A stretch of 12,937 nucleotides of DNA from Bulleidia sp. (GTDB lineage Bacteria > Bacillota_I > Bacilli_A > Erysipelotrichales > Erysipelotrichaceae), in assembly GCA_016293365.1 (NCBI GenBank), contig JAEDEK010000052.1, positions 1 through 12,937 of the forward strand, given 5' to 3'. Below the pieces are notes generated by a model. It saw only the letters and a program-made list of their open reading frames with translations. It was not told the origin of the DNA and made no database searches. The position numbers were made by a program, and so were the translations under genes. Of this stretch, positions 6,967-12,937 are shown one piece after another. Numbering within the stretch: the first letter of the stretch is position 1; each line of letters begins with the position of its first letter.

Positions 6967-7828
6967 TTCCTTTTGTATCGGCATCCAGATCAAAGAAGTC
7001 AAATGCCTTCTGGATGTCTCTTTCCCAGACTCTCCATTCATGGCTGCCTGGGCCTGTTTCAAATACCGCTTCAATACCAAGCTGGTTCAGATATGCCTGG
7101 AAATCTTCCAGCATACCCTGGGAAAACAGAGGATCTTCTGTTCCAACCGAAAAGAACAGATCCGGAAGTTCTTCCTTTTTTGCTTCTGCAAGTTTTTTCC
7201 AGAGGTTATAGGAAGAGTCCATATATTCTTCAAAACTGCTGTACTTATGCATCACATTATACTGACGCTGGGTAGAATGCATGACATCCTGATTCTGATA
7301 CACCTGCGATGGTTTCATGTCATACAGTTTTCTGGATGCTTCTCTTCTTTCTTCCAGATCAGAAGGAATGAAGCTCAATACAGCCGCCTTGGCAAACAGC
7401 TGTGGATACAGCAGTGCAAACTGCAGTGTACCCTTACCTCCCATGGAAAGGCCTGCGATGAAGTTATCTTCTCTTGCGGAAGAAGCAGGGAACCATCCAT
7501 AGATCAGAGGCATCAGTTCATCAATGATATACTTTTCCGCATCATATCCCAGTGTGAAGTTATCCCAGTTGGAGTAGTCGGCATTCCCGATACCAGGCAT
7601 GACTACAATCAGGTCTTTTTCACATGCATACAGTTCAATATTAGATTTACGGATCCAGTCAGAATAGCCGCCGAATGTACCATGCAGAAGCCAGAGAACC
7701 TTGTATTTCCTGCCCGAAGAATAAAAATCCTTTGACGATACGGTACGTGGTTTATCCGGCATGATGACATGCACATCAGTATTTGCGCCAAGATACTCCG
7801 ATTCGATTTCCAGATGAAATAAAGCCAT
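6956..7828 (-). CDS. Alpha/beta-hydrolase esterase (esterase D / tributyrin esterase type)
   Basis: A 290-residue soluble hydrolase of the PF00756-like esterase family. The nucleophile elbow GLSMG (126-130) gives Ser128; Asp232 in 'VGTEDPLF' and His263 in 'GPGSHEWRVWE' complete the triad. 'LLHGTFGGYSDW' (47-58) forms the oxyanion region. Relatives include EstA-type tributyrin esterases and S-formylglutathione hydrolase; the natural ester is unknown. The start at 7828 was chosen because AAGGAG lies seven bases upstream and the N-terminus 'MALFHLEIESEYLG' matches the family; a longer frame to 7885 would overlap the preceding gene. There is no signal peptide, so it acts in the cytoplasm. Its 3' end overlaps the ADP-ribosyltransferase-like gene by 11 bases, suggesting coupled translation. 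Confidence 0.9.
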   Translation of the reverse strand: MALFHLEIESEYLGANTDVHVIMPDKPRTVSSKDFYSSGRKYKVLWLLHGTFGGYSDWIRKSNIELYACEKDLIVVMPGIGNADYSNWDNFTLGYDAEKYIIDELMPLIYGWFPASSAREDNFIAGLSMGGKGTLQFALLYPQLFAKAAVLSFIPSDLEERREASRKLYDMKPSQVYQNQDVMHSTQRQYNVMHKYSSFEEYMDSSYNLWKKLAEAKKEELPDLFFSVGTEDPLFSQGMLEDFQAYLNQLGIEAVFETGPGSHEWRVWERDIQKAFDFFDLDADTKGNAF

Positions 7829-7844
7829 AAATAATCTCCTTTTT

Positions 7845-8453
7845 CTAATGATGTTTATTCTGATACAGAACACCGCATACCGCATAGATCACGGTCAGTA
7901 CAAGTCCTGTCAGAGGCTGCTGGTTCATCAGCTGTGAAGACATGTATGTCACCAGATTTGATGTTGTATCAAACAGATTTCCCATATCGAACACACCCAG
8001 GTTTTCAATATGAATGATTAACAGCATGGTGAATGCTGCAAGCAGGTATCCTCCACAGATACCTGTCAGAATGCGTATGATTCCCTTCTGGTAATGCTTT
8101 CCCAGAAATCCGAGAATCAGTCCGCAGGAAAGAATGACAATCCAGTGGATATATGTTTCCATCGGCGGCAGAAAGCCGACCACCACCGATCCAATCAGAA
8201 GGCCACACAATAAACCAATCAGAAAGAAAGCGATGGACTGAGCAAACTGTACCAGAAGTACAGCCACTACCGATACAGCAAGCGCAGCTACAATCCCTGT
8301 CGGGCTTGTTCCCCATGTGGCAGAAAGAAACTGATAGGTGCACACGAAGGAAAGAATGGCGAATGCCAGAGCAAGCATTTTCTGACCATGGAAACAGACG
8401 ATGATACCTGCTGCAGCCACTGCAGCAAGTACAATCAGAAGTCCACTGATCAT
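7845..8453 (-). CDS. Seven-helix membrane protein, TMEM198/DUF4203-like
   Basis: A 202-residue, very hydrophobic protein with about seven helices (roughly 4-21, 25-42, 52-70, 73-94, 102-118, 125-149, 181-198). Small-residue-rich helices such as 'LIGLLCGLLIGSVVVGF' (78-94) and 'GIIRILTGICGGYLLAA' (124-140) resemble the TMEM198/DUF4203 group, whose bacterial members have no settled function; the match is by pattern only. The ATG overlaps the stop of the 84-residue gene in an ATGA arrangement, with GAGGTG just upstream, so the two are translationally coupled. The esterase begins 16 bases after its stop. Confidence 0.7.
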   Translation of the reverse strand: MISGLLIVLAAVAAAGIIVCFHGQKMLALAFAILSFVCTYQFLSATWGTSPTGIVAALAVSVVAVLLVQFAQSIAFFLIGLLCGLLIGSVVVGFLPPMETYIHWIVILSCGLILGFLGKHYQKGIIRILTGICGGYLLAAFTMLLIIHIENLGVFDMGNLFDTTSNLVTYMSSQLMNQQPLTGLVLTVIYAVCGVLYQNKHH

Positions 8454-8704
8454 CCCTTCACCTCAGAAAGATCAATGATTCCGACTGTATCTTCATGCAG
8501 AATCAGATCATACAGTTTCAGAACAACGCGTTCTGCCTCCTGTTTGCTTGGGTAGACGCCGATCAGTTCCATTACGTTATTGTTGACATACAGACATACG
8601 TCATATGCATCCTCTTTTCCATATACGGGAGATACCGCAAGCTTACGGATCTGTGATGGCAGATAATATGTTGTTTCATTTTCTCTTGCACATTTCAATA
8701 GCAT
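8450..8704 (-). CDS. Small conserved-looking protein of unknown function, 84 aa
   Basis: I do not recognise a named family. The protein is soluble, with likely beta strands in the first half ('AYDVCLYVNNNVMELIGVY', about 33-51) followed by a helix ('SKQEAERVVLKLYDLIL', about 53-69). This 'strand, then xxGxYxSxExA helix' layout is common in small Bacillota proteins with no assigned role. AGAGG lies about nine bases before the ATG, and a TATAAT box lies 30 bases upstream. It heads the four-gene cluster and its stop overlaps the start of the membrane protein, which supports a real gene. Confidence 0.7.
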   Translation of the reverse strand: MLLKCARENETTYYLPSQIRKLAVSPVYGKEDAYDVCLYVNNNVMELIGVYPSKQEAERVVLKLYDLILHEDTVGIIDLSEVKG

Positions 8705-8733
8705 TGTTTTTTACCTCTTCTTTTTCTATCTCT

Positions 8734-8739
8734 ATTATA
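8734..8739 (-). promoter_or_regulatory. Perfect TATAAT -10 box for the 8704-6205 cluster
   Basis: On the minus strand, TATAAT at 8734-8739 lies in the 48-base gap between the GTPase-NYN gene and the 84-residue gene. The hexamer 17 bases upstream, TATTTT, is a poor -35. No terminator hairpin is seen in the gap, so read-through from the upstream genes may add to this promoter. Confidence 0.55.
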
Positions 8740-8752
8740 CGCAACTGTACGC

Positions 8753-11272
8753 TCATAAAATAGAAAATTCTTTCAGTTTCTGATACAGAGCATTGGCACT
8801 CATGCGCAGACCATTTCTGGAAAGCACGGCATTCTGAATCAGAGCATCGGATGTGACATAGGTAATTCTGAATCGATTCTGATTCTGATAGGAAAAACGT
8901 TCAATCCATGTATCGGCTGTTTCTCCTTTTTTTGTATATACGACTGTCAGATCCTGTTTCTTCAGGGTTGTTCCTGTGTTATTGGCAACACGGTATCCAT
9001 CAAAGACAACCGTGATCGGATGACCGTAATAGGCCTGCCAGTTATACAGAGCAGTAATCAGTTTCTCACGGGCAAGATACAGATCTTCCTGTGCCAGAGA
9101 TTTCAGTTCATCCCAGGCATAGATCATGTTATAGCCATCCACTACCATCATTTCCGCAAGATTTGCAGCCGCTTTGACACGTGACATCTGTGCCATCTCT
9201 TCACGTTTCTTTTCTTTTTCCTTCCGGATTCTTTCTTCCGCTTCCTTATCCGGATTGCGGTTTCTGCCTGCCGTCATTTCCATAATGTATCCAAGATCAT
9301 TTTCCGATACCTTATATCGTGTGGAACGCATTGCTCCGGATGGTGCTTCCCCGTTTTTCAGCTGAATGTGCATGTGTTCATCCGCTTCATTCCATCTGAC
9401 ATTATATCCACTGCCATTTGCACAGAAGATAGAGTCAGGTGGATTATGCAGATCCATTTCCGGGTCATAACCGATTTCTTCTATGATCCTTTCCGCATCT
9501 TTACATGGTCGGAATCCTGCTGTTTCACTGATGAAAATACCCTTTCCTTTTGTATAGACAGTTACTTCACCATTATAGTTCTGCAGGGTACGGACAGGGC
9601 CTTCTCCCTTGATGCACATGGTACCATTCTGGTTTTCATTGACTTCCACACTGCATTCTCTGTTTTCAAGATCAAACAGTGCTCTGGACAGACTTTCTGA
9701 AGGCAGTGTCAGCTCAAAGCTCTCATATGGTTCCAGCAGGATGGATTCCGCTTTCATCAAAGCCTGACGGACAGCACGACATGCTGCCTGTCTGAAATCT
9801 CCCCCTGTTGTATGTTTGATATGGCCCTTTCCTGCTGTCAATGTAATCTTTACATCATTCACAAATGAACCCGTCAGAACACCGCGATGCCGTTTACGGC
9901 TTAGGGCTGAAAGGATTGATCTCTGCCAGGAAGCAGAAAGAGAATCGGTTCCAATCCCACTGACAACCTGAATACCGCTGCCAGGTGGCAGAGGATCAAG
10001 TCTGACATGTACTTCAGCATAATGGCGTAACGGTTCAAAATGCCCCGCTCCTTCCACCGGTGATTGGATCGTTTCCTGATAGACGATTTTCCCTGTGGAA
10101 AACCCGACCATGATACCGGAAGATTCAAATATCTTTTTCTGCAGGATTTCCATCTGCATCTTTCCCATGATACATACAGATATTCTGCCCGTTCTTTCAT
10201 CCGTACTGATTTCAAGACGTGGATCTTCACTGGCAAGAGTTGCACAGGTATCTGCCAGTACGAGCGGACTGGCCCCTTCGGGAAGTTCAAGCTGATAGGT
10301 CATGCTGGCATTCAGGATGGAAGCACTGCTGTCTTTTTCAAAACCAAGTCCAGCTCCTGCTTCCAGGCTGCTGATTCCTTTGATGCAGACCACTTCTCCT
10401 CCACCCGCTTCCATCAGAAGATCATACCTGAGGCCGTTGTAACGTCTGATCTGGTCTGCCTTGTCTTCCTCATTCAGACGGTCACGGGCATGCAGTACAC
10501 CACCAGTGATACGCATATGTGTCAATCTGTTTCCCTGTGGATCGGTTGAGATCCGGAATACCTTTGCACCGAATGCTTCCGGATATTCTCTTTTCGGTAC
10601 AAGCTGACACATCAGATTCATCAGTGTATCCACACCCTGATTCTTTAATGCACTGCCGAAAAGAACCGGAAAAAACTGCCGTTTCATAAATGCCTGCTGC
10701 AGAAGCTCATCCGGAATACTGCCTGTTTCCGATACTGCCTCCAGTATTTCATCATTCGCCATTGCCAGTGTATCATCCCTGTTTTCATCCCAGCTGACAC
10801 ACATATCCGAGCAATGTGTCTTCAGATCCGTCAACAGTTCCTCGCGGGAGTGGAAAGAGATGTCCATTTTATTGACAAATATGATGCATGGAACACTGTA
10901 ATGGGACAGGCATTTCCATATTGTATGGGTATGGGCCTGTACTCCATCCTGTCCATTAATCAGCAGTACTGCCAGATCCAGTACGGAAAGGCTTCGTTCC
11001 ATTTCAGCTGAAAAATCCACATGCCCTGGCGTATCGATCAGATCAATCTCTGCATCCATCCATTTCATGTGTGCTTCCTTGGCATAGATCGTAATACCGT
11101 GACTTCTTTCCTGTTCATCATAGTCAAGAATGGTATCCCCATGATCGACTCTGCCCGCTCTGCGGATCGTACCACTGTTTAACAGCATTGCTTCCACACA
11201 GGTTGTCTTGCCGGCATCGACATGCGCAAGCAGTCCTGTACAGATATGTTTTACATTCTTCATCTCATTCAT
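8753..11272 (-). CDS. TetM/EF-G-like translational GTPase fused to a C-terminal NYN (YacP/Rae1-like) nuclease domain
   Basis: An 839-residue cytoplasmic protein, about 200 longer than Tet(M). The G domain has AHVDAGKTT (16-24), SHGITI (57-62), DTPGHVDF (80-87), NKMD (134-137) and GSALKNQGVD (206-215). Domain II follows to about 320, domain III has 'IMGKMQMEIL' (368-377), and domains IV-V run to about 665. Then comes a charged, probably coiled linker (675-698) and a NYN domain (707-835) with acidic residues Asp712 (VDGYN), Asp758 (VFDGY), Asp787 (ETADTWIE) and Asp809 (VTSD). Tet(M)-type proteins enter the A site; Rae1 cuts mRNA there. A ribosome-linked nuclease or rescue role is inferred. The Tet(M) loop YSPVST is replaced by HIKHTTGGDF (484-493). 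I recall similar fusions in Clostridia labelled translation factor GTPase. The start overlaps the previous gene by eight bases; Met4 (11263) is an alternative. Confidence 0.9.
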   Translation of the reverse strand: MNEMKNVKHICTGLLAHVDAGKTTCVEAMLLNSGTIRRAGRVDHGDTILDYDEQERSHGITIYAKEAHMKWMDAEIDLIDTPGHVDFSAEMERSLSVLDLAVLLINGQDGVQAHTHTIWKCLSHYSVPCIIFVNKMDISFHSREELLTDLKTHCSDMCVSWDENRDDTLAMANDEILEAVSETGSIPDELLQQAFMKRQFFPVLFGSALKNQGVDTLMNLMCQLVPKREYPEAFGAKVFRISTDPQGNRLTHMRITGGVLHARDRLNEEDKADQIRRYNGLRYDLLMEAGGGEVVCIKGISSLEAGAGLGFEKDSSASILNASMTYQLELPEGASPLVLADTCATLASEDPRLEISTDERTGRISVCIMGKMQMEILQKKIFESSGIMVGFSTGKIVYQETIQSPVEGAGHFEPLRHYAEVHVRLDPLPPGSGIQVVSGIGTDSLSASWQRSILSALSRKRHRGVLTGSFVNDVKITLTAGKGHIKHTTGGDFRQAACRAVRQALMKAESILLEPYESFELTLPSESLSRALFDLENRECSVEVNENQNGTMCIKGEGPVRTLQNYNGEVTVYTKGKGIFISETAGFRPCKDAERIIEEIGYDPEMDLHNPPDSIFCANGSGYNVRWNEADEHMHIQLKNGEAPSGAMRSTRYKVSENDLGYIMEMTAGRNRNPDKEAEERIRKEKEKKREEMAQMSRVKAAANLAEMMVVDGYNMIYAWDELKSLAQEDLYLAREKLITALYNWQAYYGHPITVVFDGYRVANNTGTTLKKQDLTVVYTKKGETADTWIERFSYQNQNRFRITYVTSDALIQNAVLSRNGLRMSANALYQKLKEFSIL

Positions 11273-12038
11273 GTTTTTCTATTCTTCTCAGATCTGCCCC
11301 ACAATATGGACAGTATGGTGTTTCATTCTGCTGTCGATATCCGCAGACCGGACATTTCAGTTTATCGTTTTCTTTCACCCAGCACATCCCGCCTTCTTTG
11401 CGCAGAGCGTACTGTTTTCTCTGTACCATGGCTTCCTGATCGAGACGAAAACCAGCGATCTGATGATTGGCACCATAATAATGTTCAAAATCGTGGTATA
11501 CCCATTCCATCTGGTCCAGCGCATCTGTTTTCTGCTGGAACTGTTGTTTCATCTGTTCGATCTGCCTCTGCAGAGCGCGTGCATCATTGAGAATCTGTGC
11601 ATTGCGATGGTTTTCATATTTCCAGCAGATCGAGCGAAGCAGAGAGCTTTTCAGCATCTGCCTCGTTTCCTCATCTGTTTTTTTCAGTTTTGCCTGTCGT
11701 ATGACTCGCAGATCCTTTCCGCACAGAATACCGGCATAGGGAGGAATATGATTGTCCCATACAGGGTTGCGCAGATACAGGCTCTCGGAAACGACAAGAT
11801 AATTGTAATCGCCATAAAAAGACAGTGCATGATCTGATTTCAGATCGGCTGTTGTCACTTTGATCTCGTAACAGCGGAACAGATCTGAGGCATCCATTGT
11901 CATATAATCCACAATTTCATCCCCTTTTCCGCATGCCTTGAATCCGATCGTCACTTCTTCGCAGCCATATTCTCTTTTTTCCACCTGACGTTGATGGAGG
12001 GCTTCTTCCAGAAGCCTTGTTTCTTCAGTCTTTGCCAT
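11265..12038 (-). CDS. PD-(D/E)XK nuclease-like protein (MmcB-like) with C-terminal zinc ribbon
   Basis: A 257-residue soluble protein. The N-terminal part fits a restriction-endonuclease fold: Glu27/28 in 'EEVTIGF', Asp44 in 'EIVDY', and the E-x-K motif at Glu58-Lys60 in 'CYEIKVTTADLKS', then 'FYGDYNYLVVS' (74-84). This order resembles MmcB-type proteins tied to DNA repair. Residues about 152-178 look like a coiled coil. The C-terminus has four cysteines (229, 232, 243, 246; CPVC and CPYC) as in a zinc ribbon that could bind nucleic acid. GCAGGAGG sits six bases before the ATG, inside the end of the preceding gene, with which it overlaps by 14 bases; its own stop overlaps the GTPase start. 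Substrate (DNA or RNA) and activity are not known. Confidence 0.75.
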   Translation of the reverse strand: MAKTEETRLLEEALHQRQVEKREYGCEEVTIGFKACGKGDEIVDYMTMDASDLFRCYEIKVTTADLKSDHALSFYGDYNYLVVSESLYLRNPVWDNHIPPYAGILCGKDLRVIRQAKLKKTDEETRQMLKSSLLRSICWKYENHRNAQILNDARALQRQIEQMKQQFQQKTDALDQMEWVYHDFEHYYGANHQIAGFRLDQEAMVQRKQYALRKEGGMCWVKENDKLKCPVCGYRQQNETPYCPYCGADLRRIEKHE

Positions 12039-12741
12039 CTGTGCCCTCCTGCAAAATCCCTGTCAGTACAAAATTCTGACGTCTGAACCGCGATACATCC
12101 TCATCACAGATGATCTTTGTTACAGAATCAAAATATTCCTGCATCTGCTTTTCTCTGCGATAAAGACTGCGTGCACCGAATCCACTTCGTGCAGATACAT
12201 GGTTTTCCATATAGATGCCTCCAGGATTCAGATGCGAAACAACTTCCATCAGAAAGGACGGCTGTCTTCCCTGCATCTGATCGCCGATAAAGGCATCGTT
12301 GATGATCCAGTCAAATTTCTCATCCGTATCCTTCAACCATGTAAAAGCATCTTCACATACGATTCTCAGATTGGACTTCTGCTCGATGTCCAGCTCATCC
12401 AGCCGGAAGTATTTCTTCGAAAGATCAATCACAGTCTGTGACAGTTCTATTACCGTGATTCTGCTTCTTCGATGATGCTCCAGATAATATTTCGGATAGG
12501 AAAATGCACCTCCACCAATCAGGAGCGTGTTTCTGATTTCCGGCCTGCATACAAAAGCATAGGAGAATCTCTGCATATAGGGGAACAGAAGATCGTATTT
12601 TTTCTCATCATCGAGGTACATGGCAGATTCCGGATTTCCATCAACCATGAGGAAACGGATCATATCTCCATATATCATTCTATCTTCTATTTCGATCAGT
12701 CCATATGGTGTATTTTCTGTATGAATTACTTTTTTCTGCAT
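12025..12741 (-). CDS. Spermidine-synthase-like Rossmann protein
   Basis: A 238-residue protein with the SpeE-type class I methyltransferase fold: an N-terminal strand region 'TPYGLIEIED' (11-20) and 'VDGNPESAMYLDDE' (33-46), the nucleotide loop IGGGAFSYP (75-83), acidic Glu99 in 'VIELS', 'CEDAFTWL' (129-136) and 'WIINDAF' (145-151). True spermidine synthases transfer aminopropyl groups from decarboxylated SAM to putrescine; the Gln of the usual GxxQS motif is Glu38 here, and no other polyamine gene is in the window, so the substrate is open. A methyltransferase role is possible. The frame extends upstream to 12795, but family length favours Met at 12741. No ribosome site precedes that ATG, and a TGCTATAAT element ends six bases before it. 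Confidence 0.8.
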   Translation of the reverse strand: MQKKVIHTENTPYGLIEIEDRMIYGDMIRFLMVDGNPESAMYLDDEKKYDLLFPYMQRFSYAFVCRPEIRNTLLIGGGAFSYPKYYLEHHRRSRITVIELSQTVIDLSKKYFRLDELDIEQKSNLRIVCEDAFTWLKDTDEKFDWIINDAFIGDQMQGRQPSFLMEVVSHLNPGGIYMENHVSARSGFGARSLYRREKQMQEYFDSVTKIICDEDVSRFRRQNFVLTGILQEGTDGKD

Positions 12742-12747
12742 GTTGCC

Positions 12748-12756
12748 ATTATAGCA
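12748..12756 (-). promoter_or_regulatory. Extended -10 TGCTATAAT just before the spermidine-synthase-like gene
   Basis: On the minus strand this is a perfect extended -10 (TGn plus TATAAT), ending six bases before the ATG at 12741. RNA would then begin at or next to the start codon, giving a leaderless mRNA. No -35 box is visible. If the longer start at 12795 is used, the element falls inside the gene and may be chance. Confidence 0.5.
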
Positions 12757-12822
12757 GATAACCGACGGAATCCCCGAGGAAATACCAGACAACATTTCCC
12801 TGTGATTTTTTTAAAAAGGTAC

Positions 12823-12851
12823 TTGTCAAAGTATAGATGCCATGGTATATT
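12823..12851 (+). promoter_or_regulatory. Sigma-A-type promoter of the tRNA gene
   Basis: TTGTCA (12823-12828), a 17-base spacer and TATATT (12846-12851) form a strong housekeeping-type promoter. RNA would start near 12858, leaving a leader of about 27 bases before the mature tRNA at 12885, as is usual for tRNA genes. Confidence 0.8.
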
Positions 12852-12884
12852 AATTGAGCGCTGAAAAGCAAGGCAATAACGAAT

Positions 12885-12937
12885 GGTTCTGTGGAGTAGT
12901 GGTTTATCTCGTCTCCCTGTCACGGAGAAGATCGCGA
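12885..12937 (+). tRNA. tRNA-Asp (anticodon GTC), 3' part beyond the window
   Basis: The sequence starts with acceptor strand GGTTCTG, then TG, a D-arm containing GAGTAGTGGTTTATCTC, anticodon stem TCTCC (12912-12916), loop CTGTCAC (12917-12923) with GTC at 12919-12921, stem GGAGA (12924-12928), variable loop AGATC, and the first bases GCGA of the T-stem at the window end. The loop and the variable-loop sequence are typical of bacterial tRNA-Asp. It reads the GAC/GAU codons. It may be the first of a tRNA cluster to the right. Confidence 0.93.

Noticed and set aside
6967..7080. N-terminal extension of the ART-like protein
   Set aside because: The extra 38 codons would overlap the esterase C-terminus by over 100 bases and add no recognisable structure; the start at 6966 fits the compact cluster better.
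7040..7735. Plus-strand open frame of 231 codons
   Set aside because: It is antisense to the esterase, whose catalytic triad and ribosome site are clear; the plus-strand product looks like non-coding translation.
8753..11272. Annotation as a tetracycline-resistance ribosomal protection protein
   Set aside because: The Tet(M) loop motif is absent and a nuclease domain is fused to the C-terminus, so resistance should not be claimed from the GTPase similarity.
12778..12812. Six-bp hairpin (GGAAAT/ATTTCC) followed by a T-run on the plus strand
   Set aside because: The stem is short and AT-rich, the T-run begins six bases after it, and no plus-strand gene lies upstream for it to terminate.

Overview
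This 12.9 kb window looks like chromosomal DNA of a low-to-mid GC member of the Bacillota (Firmicutes), plausibly a gut-type Erysipelotrichia or Clostridia relative. The grounds are the strong AGGAGG-type ribosome sites, short intergenic gaps, a DegV protein, BceA/B-like ABC genes and a TetM-like GTPase fused to a YacP-like NYN domain. The taxonomic guess comes from gene content and is not firm. No insertion sequence, phage structural gene or CRISPR array is visible, and no gene-free stretch exceeds about 150 bases.

Left part (1-2790). A truncated DegV-family fatty-acid-binding protein gene on the minus strand is divergent from a TetR-family regulator gene. The short space between them holds a near-perfect 16-bp inverted repeat and a second, perfect-arm inverted repeat. 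The regulator is followed by a protein related to HipA-type kinases whose catalytic residues appear lost. A bidirectional hairpin terminator at about 2758-2791 separates this block from the next.

Middle part, minus strand. A three-gene ABC transporter operon (6102 to 2793) has the order permease, ATPase, permease. The permeases are diverged paralogues shaped like BceB but without its large extracellular domain. Upstream of it, in transcription order, is a four-gene cluster (8704 to 6205) led by a TATAAT promoter element and closed by a strong terminator. It encodes a small unknown protein, a seven-helix membrane protein, an alpha/beta-hydrolase esterase with an intact triad, and a protein that looks like an R-S-E ADP-ribosyltransferase.

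Right part, minus strand. Three overlapping genes (about 12741 to 8753) encode a spermidine-synthase-like protein, a PD-(D/E)XK nuclease-like protein with a C-terminal zinc ribbon, and an 839-residue fusion. The fusion joins a TetM/EF-G-type translational GTPase to a NYN ribonuclease domain of the YacP/Rae1 kind. This is the most interesting object in the window: a GTPase of the type that enters the ribosomal A site is joined to a nuclease whose free-standing relative cuts mRNA in the A site. Its decoding-centre loop does not match the TetM consensus, so a plain tetracycline-resistance call is not warranted. At the right edge a tRNA-Asp(GTC) gene with its own promoter starts on the plus strand and runs off the window.
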